DNA from: Sulfurimonas sp. SAG-AH-194-L11
GTDB lineage: Bacteria; Campylobacterota; Campylobacteria; Campylobacterales; Sulfurimonadaceae
NCBI RefSeq assembly: GCF_029215995.1
Contig: NZ_JAEMVB010000009.1
Coordinates: forward strand, 1 to 63,980
DNA length: 63,980 bases
Reading direction: 5' to 3'
Of this stretch, positions 44,629-53,579 are shown piece by piece. The position numbers and the translations under genes were made by a program. Numbering within the stretch: position 1 is the stretch's first letter; every line of letters begins with the position of its first letter. The notes beneath the pieces were generated by a model, which was not told the origin of the DNA, made no database searches, and saw only the letters and a list, made by a program, of their open reading frames with translations.

Positions 44629-45865
44629 AATTACTCTCCTTTTTTACTTCGTACTTAGAAATGTTAATCCAGTTACCGATTAGGTCCTCTTTTGAATTTA
44701 CTATTATTTTGTTAAAGTACTGATCAATCCCATGATAGAGACCATCTTTTTTTGACTCTATGAGTACTTCAAGTTCACCTTTAAGTGCTTTTCTAAACTC
44801 ATAGTTTTTCATATCTATAAGATCTTGAATCTCATGAAGTCTCTGTTTGGCTACTTTACCATTTACTTCAGGTTTCATAGTTGCAGAGGCTGTTCCATCG
44901 CGTTTAGAGTAGGTAAAAGCATGAAGGTGTGTGAGTGGTAAGTCTCTAGCATTTATCATCGCTTCACTCCAAAGCTCTTCACTCTCTCCTGGATGTCCTG
45001 TTATAAAGTCAGTTCCTATAGCATAGCCTTTTTCACGCAATAGTTCAAAAAGCTCTTTATCTTGTTTATATACATTACGTCTATTCATAATTTTTAGCAT
45101 TTTAGGAGCAGTATGTTGTAGGGCTATATGCATATGCTTAGCCATCCAAGGCTCACCTAAAATCTCTTTAAACTCATCTGTAATCTGTATAGGTTCTACA
45201 CTTCCAAGACGAATTCTACGAACACCACGAATAGAAGACATTTTTTTCATCAGTTTGACTAAAGATGTTTTTGTATCTTGTCCATACGAGCCAACATTTG
45301 TTCCCGTTAAGATAAACTCACCAAAGCCATTAAGGGCTAAACGCGATACCTGCTCTAAAATTTTCTCTTCACTCATACTTCTAGCATCACCACGAACAAA
45401 GGGAATGATACAGTAAGAACAACGAAAATTACACCCCTCTTGTATTTTGATAAAGGCACGGCTTTTACCAATAAATGAGTCTACGATAACATCATCTATA
45501 TGGTTTAAATCACCTGGATCATAAAAAGCTTCCTCTCTTTTTAAAAGAGTATCTATCTTCTCTTTTTCACTCTGTCCAAAAACACCATGAATACGCCCCT
45601 CTTTTAAAAGTGACTCACCCTTAGTATGTGCCCCACAACCTGTAAGAAAAAGCTTAGCACCACTTCCCTCTTTTTCAACACCTGAGATATAAGAACGAAC
45701 ATGTGTATCTGCCCCATTAGTAACAGTACAAGAGTTTATAACTATAGCATCAGCCTCAGACTCGTTAAGTGTAACTTCGTAATCTTTCATAGAAGACATC
45801 ATCACTTGTGAATCATAAATGTTTGTTCGACAACCAAATGTCTTAAAAAATACTTTTTTTTTCAT
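44615..45865 (-). CDS. mtaB: tRNA t6A37 methylthiotransferase (MtaB type)
   Basis: A 416-residue radical-SAM enzyme converting t6A37 to ms2t6A37 in tRNA. The N-terminal cluster Cys are in TFGCRTN, INSCTVTNGAD and LTGCGAHTKG; the radical SAM cluster is CNFRCSYCIIPFVRG. The HVRSYI motif and C-terminal TRAM-like segment place it in the MtaB rather than MiaB group. It abuts mscS (zero gap) and overlaps the ftsH-like gene, so it belongs to the aroB-to-bioV operon. Confidence 0.9.
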   Translation of the reverse strand: MKKKVFFKTFGCRTNIYDSQVMMSSMKDYEVTLNESEADAIVINSCTVTNGADTHVRSYISGVEKEGSGAKLFLTGCGAHTKGESLLKEGRIHGVFGQSEKEKIDTLLKREEAFYDPGDLNHIDDVIVDSFIGKSRAFIKIQEGCNFRCSYCIIPFVRGDARSMSEEKILEQVSRLALNGFGEFILTGTNVGSYGQDTKTSLVKLMKKMSSIRGVRRIRLGSVEPIQITDEFKEILGEPWMAKHMHIALQHTAPKMLKIMNRRNVYKQDKELFELLREKGYAIGTDFITGHPGESEELWSEAMINARDLPLTHLHAFTYSKRDGTASATMKPEVNGKVAKQRLHEIQDLIDMKNYEFRKALKGELEVLIESKKDGLYHGIDQYFNKIIVNSKEDLIGNWINISKYEVKKESNYANI

Positions 45866-47512
45866 CTAACTCATCTTCTCATTTTCTTCAAAAGGAGGTG
45901 ACATTTTTCCACCTTCTACATAAAGTTTTTGTGTAGGGTATGCTATAGTAATATCATCTTCTTGATTAAAAGCATCAACTATTTCAGTTGATATTACACT
46001 TCTTAGTGTAAGTGTTGCATATGCATTTGTGAGATACCATGCTTCTATATCCATACCATTATCGTTAATGAAAGAAAATATCCTTGGTTCAACATTTGTG
46101 TTTTTAAGACTATAGTGTTGGCGCAATTTGTTTAACTGTTTTCTTGTTATATCAGTATAACCCTTAGAAAACTTTTTACTAATCATCTTAGCAATATGCA
46201 TCGCTTTTTTATGATTAGAATCAAAAGTAATCGTAATTTTCACACCATCCCAAACTGTTTTGAGAGAGTTATGTGTATAGTTTGAAATCATACGAGTAAA
46301 TACATAGTTGTTAGGTATAAATATAATTCGTCCAGCTCTACGGTTATGCATAATAGAAGTAAGTGTTATATCTTCCATAATAGTCATACGCAAAAGTGAG
46401 ATATCCATAACATCACCTACATATTGCATTCCATCCATATCTACACGAATTCTATCACCTACATGAATACTCCCACCAAAGACTATGACAAGCCATCCAA
46501 GTATAGACATAAACCAATCTTTCATGGCAATGGCAATACCAGCAGAGGCAAAACCTAAGATAGTTACTAAATAACTAGCATTTTCAATATAGTTAAAAAA
46601 GATGATAAGAATAATAAAGGTAAAGTTTGTAAAAGTAATGATTTTATTTGCCATATAAAATCGTTCATGATCTGTAATATATTTTTTCACAACTAGTTTG
46701 AGTAGAAAAAAGATGAGAAATACTACTAAAACAACTGTCCCAATTTTCATCAGTCTATATACTTGTTTTTCTATACCCTTGTTTATACTAATCTCAACAA
46801 TCTCTAATCTCTTCTGGTATACATCTAGTGTCGCGTTTATTGTGTCGAGTGCAGTTTTAAATCTATCTAACTGAATCTGTTTAAACTTTTTAGTCTCGGT
46901 ATACTTTCCACTTGGATCTAAAATTTCGAGTTCTTTATAGATATCATGTTCTTTACTCAAAAGCTCTATAATTTTCATCAAACTATCGCGTTTAAGTTTA
47001 TACTCTTCAAAATTCATAGTAAGGTTTTTAATTACAGAAAAACCTGTAAAAATATCAAAAGGATTTGTTACTTTTTCTACTTCACCAATAGCAGGAGGTG
47101 TTATTAGGTTAGCAAAAGGTGCATCATTTTTCCCTTTTAACTTCTCTATCTCTGATGTTAAGATATTTTGTTTAGAGATAAGTCCATTCAACTCATCTCT
47201 ATCACTTATGCTTTTGGCATATTTACGCAGGTGTTCAATACGCTTTTCTATCTTTGCTAAAGTCGTTCGCACTTTAAGTGAAGTCAGATATGATGCATAA
47301 CTTTTGATCCAAGTGTTCTCTTTAGGAATCTCTTTTTCAAACTCACGTAGCTGTTTTTCATACTCTAGAATTTTACTTCTATTTAATGCTTCGAGTTGTG
47401 TCGCTTGCACTTCTTTAAGTTGTGCATCTGCAGTTACTACTTTTGTACTCTCTAGTGCAAATACAGAAACATTGAAAAGAAAAAAGAAAAAAAGAAAAAA
47501 ATTCATCTTCAT
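45866..47512 (-). CDS. Mechanosensitive ion channel (MscS family)
   Basis: A 548-residue protein with a signal peptide (MNFFLFFFFLFNVSVFA), a coiled-coil periplasmic domain to about 245, then four membrane helices and the MscS pore helix and vestibule: AGIAIAMKDWFMSILGWLVIVFG, and GDRIRVDMDGMQYVGDVMDISLLRM in the beta domain (quoted in part). It should open under membrane tension during osmotic downshock. Its start overlaps the aroB stop by one base. Larger than E. coli MscS (286) because of the periplasmic extension. Confidence 0.9.
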   Translation of the reverse strand: MKMNFFLFFFFLFNVSVFALESTKVVTADAQLKEVQATQLEALNRSKILEYEKQLREFEKEIPKENTWIKSYASYLTSLKVRTTLAKIEKRIEHLRKYAKSISDRDELNGLISKQNILTSEIEKLKGKNDAPFANLITPPAIGEVEKVTNPFDIFTGFSVIKNLTMNFEEYKLKRDSLMKIIELLSKEHDIYKELEILDPSGKYTETKKFKQIQLDRFKTALDTINATLDVYQKRLEIVEISINKGIEKQVYRLMKIGTVVLVVFLIFFLLKLVVKKYITDHERFYMANKIITFTNFTFIILIIFFNYIENASYLVTILGFASAGIAIAMKDWFMSILGWLVIVFGGSIHVGDRIRVDMDGMQYVGDVMDISLLRMTIMEDITLTSIMHNRRAGRIIFIPNNYVFTRMISNYTHNSLKTVWDGVKITITFDSNHKKAMHIAKMISKKFSKGYTDITRKQLNKLRQHYSLKNTNVEPRIFSFINDNGMDIEAWYLTNAYATLTLRSVISTEIVDAFNQEDDITIAYPTQKLYVEGGKMSPPFEENEKMS

Positions 47513-48561
47513 TAATTCACTCCAAACTTATCAAGTACTGATATAACAAGAGACTTTTCGCAAGCATCTGTTATCTTTACAGCACCAATCCCTACAGGCA
47601 ATATAAAAGTAATACTAGCATCAGAACTTTTCTTATCCAAAAAGAAAGTCTCATAAAAACTATCTGCATCAAGAACAGTGTACGATGTAGGAAGTGAATA
47701 CTTTTGAAGTAGTTTTTTAACTCTCTGTGCTTCATCGCTACTCATGAGTCCCATTTTAACCGCAGTGTCGTTCGCCATTACCATACCAATTGCTACAGCT
47801 TCACCATGCAAATACTTTTTATATTTTGTTTCATTTTCTATAACATGTCCAAAAGTATGTCCATAGTTAAGTGCAGCTCGTATACCCTGCTCTTTTTCAT
47901 CTTGTGCTACAACAGATGCTTTAGTCTGTACAGCTTGTTTAATAGCCTCTCCTAGCACATCCGAATCAGTCAAATCTGCTGTTTCTAAAAATGAGAAGAA
48001 CTCTTTGTTAAAAGTAACAGCCATTTTCACTACCTCTGCAACACCTGCAGCAAACTCTCTAGAAGGAAGTGTTCGTAAAAAAGATGGATCGATTAAAACA
48101 GCCTTAGGCTGATGAAAAGCACCTATGAGATTTTTTCCATAGCTATTATTCATTCCTGTTTTACCACCCACACTCGCATCTACTTGAGATAGAAGCGTAG
48201 TTGGTATTTGCACAAAGTTGATACCGCGTTGATAAATACTTGCAGCATATCCGGTCATATCGCCAATCACACCACCACCAAAGGCAATAAGCATAGACTT
48301 TCGATTAAACTTATGGTTAAATAATGACTCAAGAATAATATTGATTGAATCTTGGTTTTTATACTCTTCACCATCAGGCACTGTGATAATATAAAGCTCT
48401 TTTGCAGTAACTTTGGAAAGAAGATAAGCTAAATGCAGTCCGGCAACTTTAGGATTAGTAACAATCGCTACTTTTGTATCAAAATGAACAGGTTTAATTG
48501 TATCTATTGTAATGTCATATGAGTTGTCTACTACTTGCTTGAGTGCTATGTTTACTTGCAT
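47512..48561 (-). CDS. aroB: 3-dehydroquinate synthase
   Basis: A 349-residue NAD- and metal-dependent enzyme of the shikimate pathway. Motifs: the NAD-binding AFGGGVIGDMTGYAAS, IPTTLLSQVDASVGGKTGMN, LNYGHTFGHVIE and HGEAVAIGM, with metal-ligand Glu and His present. Full length. It heads the leftward aroB-mscS-mtaB-ftsH-like-bioV run, which I recall as conserved in H. pylori. Confidence 0.96.
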   Translation of the reverse strand: MQVNIALKQVVDNSYDITIDTIKPVHFDTKVAIVTNPKVAGLHLAYLLSKVTAKELYIITVPDGEEYKNQDSINIILESLFNHKFNRKSMLIAFGGGVIGDMTGYAASIYQRGINFVQIPTTLLSQVDASVGGKTGMNNSYGKNLIGAFHQPKAVLIDPSFLRTLPSREFAAGVAEVVKMAVTFNKEFFSFLETADLTDSDVLGEAIKQAVQTKASVVAQDEKEQGIRAALNYGHTFGHVIENETKYKKYLHGEAVAIGMVMANDTAVKMGLMSSDEAQRVKKLLQKYSLPTSYTVLDADSFYETFFLDKKSSDASITFILPVGIGAVKITDACEKSLVISVLDKFGVN

Positions 48562-48584
48562 AATTTATCCATAATTTTATATGA

Positions 48585-48854
48585 TAGACTTCTTGCATGA
48601 CCCAGAGACCTCTCAGAGGGCTAAAAAGTGGTAAGATAGTGCAAAACAAATTTTTATGCATAGCCAAAGCTACGGATAAAACATTTTTCTGTGCTAGATT
48701 GCTACTTTTTAGCCCTCCCTACGGGCATAATAGAGAGAGTTTTACTCTTCGTTAGACAACCTTCATCTTAGCTATGGCTATGATGAAGAACATCTGCCTT
48801 GATTAAAACTCTCTCTATTGTGCTGAGAGGTCTCTGGGTCATGCAAGAAGTCTA
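48585..48854. repeat. 270-bp nested inverted-repeat element (MITE-like)
   Basis: Perfect 32-base terminal arms at 48585-48616 and 48823-48854 (left arm begins TAGACTTCTTGCATGACCCA). Between them are two internal hairpins: 14-base arms 48616-48629 with 48704-48717, and 16-base arms 48729-48744 with 48804-48819. The arms end in TA at both outer edges, which could be a TA target duplication. No ORF lies within it. It fills most of the gap between aroB and the COG3400 gene. It may be a non-autonomous mobile element or a structured RNA/terminator region; I favour a mobile element. Confidence 0.8.
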
Positions 48855-48891
48855 ATAGATAATACTCAAAAAAAGCTAATAATTTGCTAAA

Positions 48892-50298
48892 TTAGAGTTG
48901 CACCGGAATAAAGATTTGATGATAATCATCTAACTTGTAGTAAAGCTTCTCACTATCTGTTGAAAAGAGTGAATATATACGCCGTGATGTGAGTTTTCTT
49001 GTAAAGGGAAGGAGTTGAATAAAGTTCTCTTTTTGTTTTAACTTAGAGATCGGATTTTCATTTTCTTTATGCACTTTTATACTTTTAGAAAAAATTGTAG
49101 AGAGGTTATTATAGTGCTCAATTACCTGCTCTTTTTCATCTTGATTTTCATGCATATAGTTATAAATCTCTATCTTAAAATTCATCTGCTCAGAGATATC
49201 AAAGATAGTAGCAGAAATTTTTTCCAGATCTTTATTATTTGAGAGTATCAGTGCTGCGTCTTTGAGAGTTGAAAAACTTCTATCTGAGAGTTTTAGTACT
49301 GGAACATGAGCCTCATACATGGCTTTTCTGACATAATAGTCACTAAACATCTCTTTTGAAATAATAACAAGTCCGACATGATACAACTTGATTTCTTTAT
49401 GAAATATCTCTTTTAAATTATGGCTGTCGTAATCAATATCAATAATTACATTTATACTTCTTAGGCTTTTAATATACTGCAGTATCTCAATATTTGAGGG
49501 GTTTGTGACTTTAATGATAAGATCATGTTTAAATTGCCTATGTGCATATACTGAACGCCGTATCGACTCTTTTATCGTGTTATGATTAACAATATTCATA
49601 TCTATATATAGCAAAATATTTGAGCCAAAAGGTGCAGGAAACTGTCCTAACTCGCGTTTAATAGAACGATAAACTGATTTTAAAACAGGTGGTTCACCTA
49701 CTAAAACTAGTAAATCATTTGGCTGAATCATCTTTCGTCTCGAGGGCATTATAAGTTTACGGTTACGATAGATGGCAACAATACGCCAATTTTTTTGCTC
49801 GATTGCACCTATATGTCTGTAAACAAATGAGCTTCCAAAAGGAACAAGAACTTCCATTATTTCACCCTCACCTATACCCACATTTTGAGCGATAACTGGG
49901 ACATTTGGAAGATAATCTAAAAGTCTAGAAGCTACAAGCTCATTTACATTTACTAACTCTATATTTGCATCTTCATTTTGCATTTTCCATTGGTTTAAGA
50001 CTATAACTCTGAGTTGCTTTTTAATTGTTCTGATATTTTTTATTGTATTTTCAACATCAATTTGTGAGTCCATCGCAATAAAAACTTGTATAAACTCCAT
50101 CTTTAAAAGATTAGACAGTTTATACAAACTTGTTGGATCAAACTCATAAAACTTAAAACGTGCCGGATTCACATCTTCAAAGAGTGTAGCTTTTGTTTGA
50201 ACAATATAGTAAATATTTTCATTAGTGTATGTTTCACTTACTCTTTGTATAAAGTGTGTTCCTACTTTTCCACCACTAATAATTAATATTTTTTTCAT
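48892..50298 (-). CDS. COG3400 family TrkA-domain protein
   Basis: A 468-residue cytosolic protein. The N-terminus has a Rossmann-like TrkA-N domain (ILIISGGKVGTHFIQRV), followed by a TrkA-C-type segment (GSSFVYRHIGAIEQKNWRIVA, IQPNDLLVLVGEPP, quoted in part) and a second Rossmann-like half (SNILLYIDMNIVNH). Such domains bind nucleotides and gate K+ transport, but no ion channel gene is adjacent and the role is unknown. The family is characteristic of Campylobacterota and, from memory, neighbours aroB in H. pylori. It is 4 bases from the next upstream gene. Confidence 0.78.
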   Translation of the reverse strand: MKKILIISGGKVGTHFIQRVSETYTNENIYYIVQTKATLFEDVNPARFKFYEFDPTSLYKLSNLLKMEFIQVFIAMDSQIDVENTIKNIRTIKKQLRVIVLNQWKMQNEDANIELVNVNELVASRLLDYLPNVPVIAQNVGIGEGEIMEVLVPFGSSFVYRHIGAIEQKNWRIVAIYRNRKLIMPSRRKMIQPNDLLVLVGEPPVLKSVYRSIKRELGQFPAPFGSNILLYIDMNIVNHNTIKESIRRSVYAHRQFKHDLIIKVTNPSNIEILQYIKSLRSINVIIDIDYDSHNLKEIFHKEIKLYHVGLVIISKEMFSDYYVRKAMYEAHVPVLKLSDRSFSTLKDAALILSNNKDLEKISATIFDISEQMNFKIEIYNYMHENQDEKEQVIEHYNNLSTIFSKSIKVHKENENPISKLKQKENFIQLLPFTRKLTSRRIYSLFSTDSEKLYYKLDDYHQIFIPVQL

Positions 50299-50301
50299 AC
50301 T

Positions 50302-50925
50302 CTATCTATCTCGCTTTAAAGCATCACTACTTTTTATCCACATATCTTTTACAGATGCTCTCCACACTTTGTTTACAAAATATCCCGTTATTTTTATCCA
50401 CTGCTTCGTTCTTTCATTGGAAGTAAAAGAGGTCATTTTTTCCCACTCATCTATCTCTAAACCATCGATACTATCATATATAGGAGCATCTCTTTTAACT
50501 CTATATGAGTAAGCGATATCATCAGGTGCATCTGTTTTATACTGCTCTTTCATAAGTAAAGATGGAAACTTATTATCTTCAGTAATAGTTTGTTTATTCA
50601 AACATTTTTCGACGACGACTATTTTTTTTATTACTTTTTCTACTATTTTCTCTTTTTCTTTGAGTTTTATGGCATTATTTAAACTTTTTATCTCATTTTT
50701 CAAAGATAAAATCTGATTTTTATAAAGTTTTACCTCTTGCTGGAAGATTTTGTTTTGTTCTTTTTCCTCTTCAAGTCGAACTTCCATTTCTACTAAACTA
50801 CTTTGTACTCGAGTATAGTCACTTCTTAGTTTACTTATATCATTTACTATGGACTCTATTCTTTGTACTTCATCTGCATTTAACAGAGTAAAGCAGAGAA
50901 TGAAAAATGTAAAGAGCTGTTTCAT
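50302..50925 (-). CDS. Exported coiled-coil protein with SH3-like C-terminus
   Basis: A 207-residue protein with a signal peptide (MKQLFTFFILCFTLLNA), a coiled coil over about 20-100 rich in Glu, Lys and Leu, and a C-terminal domain with alternating strands (VKRDAPIYDSIDG, WIKITGYFVN, MWIKSSD) suggesting a bacterial SH3 fold. ATG at 50925 overlaps the trmA stop (TGATG). I do not recognise a name. It may bind cell wall. Operon with trmA and the motAB-fliP genes. Confidence 0.7.
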   Translation of the reverse strand: MKQLFTFFILCFTLLNADEVQRIESIVNDISKLRSDYTRVQSSLVEMEVRLEEEKEQNKIFQQEVKLYKNQILSLKNEIKSLNNAIKLKEKEKIVEKVIKKIVVVEKCLNKQTITEDNKFPSLLMKEQYKTDAPDDIAYSYRVKRDAPIYDSIDGLEIDEWEKMTSFTSNERTKQWIKITGYFVNKVWRASVKDMWIKSSDALKRDR

Positions 50926-52037
50926 CAAAAACCTTTTTTTAGAAGTTTGACACCCATTTCAACATGATGAGTATAGGGAAACTGATCAAACAGTGCCATC
51001 TCAACTACAGTGTGTGTTCGCGTAAGTATATCTAAATCTCTTACTAAACTCTCAGGGTTACATGAGATATATACTATGTGTTCATAACGCGATGCAAAGA
51101 GGCATGAGTCTATGTCCATACCACTTCTAGGTGGGTCAACAAAGATACTATTTATATTATATTTATTAATATCTATCTCTCTCATACGGCGATACTCTCT
51201 TCCACCATCAAGTGCATCAACAAACTCTTCTACAGCCATACGAACAAACTCAATATTTTGAACATTATTGAGTTTCATATTTGCTTTAGCTGCATTTATA
51301 GAAGACTTCGAGATCTCTGTTGCTAAAATTTTATCAAAAATAGTAGCAAAAGGAATGGTAAAATTTCCTGCACCACAGTAGAGTTCAAGTAAATCACCAC
51401 TAGCGCTAGAGTACTGCTCCATAGCCCAAGTGACCATATCTTCATTTACTCTAGCATTTGGTTGTGTAAAACTATTTTCTATATGATGAAAAGCATACTC
51501 TCTATCCTTTATGCACAATGTTTCAGTAATATAATCTTGTCCAATAATAACTTTTTGTTTGCGACTACGCCCAATTATATAAATACCTAAACTTTGTGCT
51601 ATCTCTTTTGCTTTTACTTCCCAAACATCATCGAGTCGTCGATGATATAACATCGAGATAACAATCTCTCCAGAACTTGAACTTAAAAAATCTATGCCAA
51701 AGAGTTTAAAGCCTATTTCTGCTTCTTTAATACTTTTTAGTAGTTTTGGCATAAGCTCTGAAATATATTTATTTACTTGAGGACACTCCTCTACAAAAAC
51801 TACACCATTTTTACTCGCATTATTCATCGCATATCGTATTTCATCACCATCATGCCACAGTTTAAACTCACTACGAGAACGATAGTTTTGATCGGGGGAT
51901 TCAAAAACACTCATCTTTCCATCATAAAAATGAGAAAAGCGCTCTTTGTTTAAGTTAATTTTATCTTTAAGTTGGCCTTCATATCCATTTTCATACACGA
52001 TACAAGCACCACATTCACCAAAATGTTTACAATTCAT
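50925..52037 (-). CDS. trmA: tRNA (uracil-5-)-methyltransferase TrmA, with extra Fe-S-type cysteines
   Basis: A 370-residue SAM enzyme making ribothymidine 54 in tRNA. It matches E. coli TrmA in KLWHDGDEIRYA, ENSFTQPNARVN, LELYCGAGNFTIPF (SAM), FVDPPRSGMD and the catalytic VYISCNPESL, ending FDQFPYTHHVEMGV. Unlike E. coli TrmA it carries Cys3, Cys9, Cys12 and Cys85, the C-x5-C-x2-C-x72-C pattern of the RlmD/RumA [4Fe-4S] site. It lies 15 bases after fliP. Confidence 0.9.
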   Translation of the reverse strand: MNCKHFGECGACIVYENGYEGQLKDKINLNKERFSHFYDGKMSVFESPDQNYRSRSEFKLWHDGDEIRYAMNNASKNGVVFVEECPQVNKYISELMPKLLKSIKEAEIGFKLFGIDFLSSSSGEIVISMLYHRRLDDVWEVKAKEIAQSLGIYIIGRSRKQKVIIGQDYITETLCIKDREYAFHHIENSFTQPNARVNEDMVTWAMEQYSSASGDLLELYCGAGNFTIPFATIFDKILATEISKSSINAAKANMKLNNVQNIEFVRMAVEEFVDALDGGREYRRMREIDINKYNINSIFVDPPRSGMDIDSCLFASRYEHIVYISCNPESLVRDLDILTRTHTVVEMALFDQFPYTHHVEMGVKLLKKGF

Positions 52038-52052
52038 TATTAAATATTTCTC

Positions 52053-52790
52053 CTACTTTATTGAAGCTACTAAATTACCTATAAGCAGACTCCACCCATC
52101 TATTAGTATAAAAACAAGTATCTTAAAGGGCAGAGATATCATAACAGGTGGAAGCATCATCATACCCATAGACATCAGAATGGATGCGACAACCATATCT
52201 ATAACTAAAAATGGTAAGAAAATCAAAAAACCTATCTCAAAGGCTGTTTTTATCTCACTAATTACAAATGCTGGAACTACTATTGAGAGAGGTACATCAG
52301 CTACACTCTGTGGATTTTCCATTTTTCTTATGCGAAAAAAAAGTGCTAAATCTTTCTCTCTAGTATTTCTTATCATAAAGTTTTTTAGAGGCAGTGTTGT
52401 TTTTGCATAAGCCTCTTCGTAACCTATCTCCTCAGCTATATAGGGTTTTATTCCTGCCTCATATGCCTTAGTTCCAACTGGTTCCATCACAAAAAAAGTA
52501 AGTATCATCGCAAGCATTATTAAAATCTGTGTTGGTGGAACTTGCTGTGTACCCATAGCCTGGCGTAAAAAACCAAAAACTATAACAAAACGTGTAAAGG
52601 TTGTCATTGCTAAAACCATAGATGGTGCTAAAACTAGTAAAGTAAGAACAACAAGAACATTTAAAGACGATACTAACTGTTTTGGAGTGTCTGGAGCTGA
52701 GAGGCTAAAGTTCATTGTCGGAATAGGAACAGTTTCCGCCCCAAGGCCTAAAGTTACCATTAAAAGAACGAGAATTACTACTTTTAACAT
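52053..52790 (-). CDS. fliP: Flagellar type III export protein FliP
   Basis: A 245-residue polytopic protein of the flagellar export gate. It has a cleavable-type signal sequence (LKVVILVLLMVTLGLGA) and the family core: FTRFVIVFGFLRQAMGTQQVPP, PYIAEEIGYEEA, PAFVISEIKTAFEIGF, and a C-terminal MGMMMLPPVMISLPFKI (all as short matches). Length is normal. The start overlaps the motB stop by one base. Confidence 0.95.
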   Translation of the reverse strand: MLKVVILVLLMVTLGLGAETVPIPTMNFSLSAPDTPKQLVSSLNVLVVLTLLVLAPSMVLAMTTFTRFVIVFGFLRQAMGTQQVPPTQILIMLAMILTFFVMEPVGTKAYEAGIKPYIAEEIGYEEAYAKTTLPLKNFMIRNTREKDLALFFRIRKMENPQSVADVPLSIVVPAFVISEIKTAFEIGFLIFLPFLVIDMVVASILMSMGMMMLPPVMISLPFKILVFILIDGWSLLIGNLVASIK

Positions 52791-53566
52791 TATTTAATTG
52801 ATGCCTTATCTAAAACTGACATATTAATTTTTGTATCTTTGTCACTTTTCATACCATAAAAATGAAGTTCAACCCTACGATTCTTTTCACGTCCACTTTT
52901 TGTTGCATTTGTAGCTACTGGTCTAAACTCAGCATAACCTGAGGCACTAATACGTTTAGGTTCTACACCATCAAGAAGGAGTTCATGTAAAACAGATATA
53001 GCCCGTGCTGTTGAGAGTTCCCAGTTATCTTTAAAAGGGCTACTTGCACTAGGATTTCCTGTATCGGTATGTCCTTGAACACTTACTTCCATTTTATTTG
53101 GTAACTCTTCTATGATGAGTGCGATTCTCTTTAAAAATAGTAGAGCATCTTGGTTCTCGATAGTTGCACTACCAGGTTTAAAAAGAAGTGCGGCTGGAAG
53201 TTCTATAACAAAGCCCTCTTCAGCCTCTTCAACTGTAATAGATGGTCCCTGAGTCTGTTCCATCATCTCATTTGCATCACTCGCGGCTTCTTGGACACGA
53301 TTTACAGCTTCAGTGGTCTCATCTTGCGAATCGATAGGAGTTGCTTCAAGCATTCGCTTTTTTGAAATCTCAGTTTGTGTTCCACCTTCTAAAACACTCA
53401 TGGCACCTGAAAGTGATCCAATCGCTTCAGATATTTTTTTGGCATCCATAGAACTCATAGAAAGAAGTAAAACGAAGAAACAAAGGAGTAGTGACATAAG
53501 ATCACCAAATGCAGCAAGCCAAGCAGGGAGACACTCTTCACATTCAGGACATTTTTTCTTACCCAT
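52790..53566 (-). CDS. motB: Flagellar stator protein MotB (PomB-like)
   Basis: A 258-residue inner-membrane stator subunit. A single membrane helix (about 23-39) follows Asp22 in AAFGDLMSLLLCFFVLLLS, the ion-binding residue. The C-terminal OmpA-like peptidoglycan-binding domain is seen in VQGHTDTGNP, SASGYAEFRPVATN and KNRRVELHF. The sequence around the Asp resembles PomB of Vibrio (Na+ type) rather than Helicobacter MotB. The N-terminus has a CPECEEC motif. It lies 13 bases after motA. Confidence 0.94.
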   Translation of the reverse strand: MGKKKCPECEECLPAWLAAFGDLMSLLLCFFVLLLSMSSMDAKKISEAIGSLSGAMSVLEGGTQTEISKKRMLEATPIDSQDETTEAVNRVQEAASDANEMMEQTQGPSITVEEAEEGFVIELPAALLFKPGSATIENQDALLFLKRIALIIEELPNKMEVSVQGHTDTGNPSASSPFKDNWELSTARAISVLHELLLDGVEPKRISASGYAEFRPVATNATKSGREKNRRVELHFYGMKSDKDTKINMSVLDKASIK

Positions 53567-53579
53567 ATGTTATACTCTT

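Noticed and set aside
48585..48854. CRISPR array or tRNA-like cloverleaf in the palindromic region
   Set aside because: There are no direct repeats with spacers and no tRNA conserved bases; the structure is inverted repeats only.
51946..52410. 154-residue plus-strand ORF across trmA and fliP
   Set aside because: It lies antisense to two clearly real genes and has no start signal or recognisable domain.
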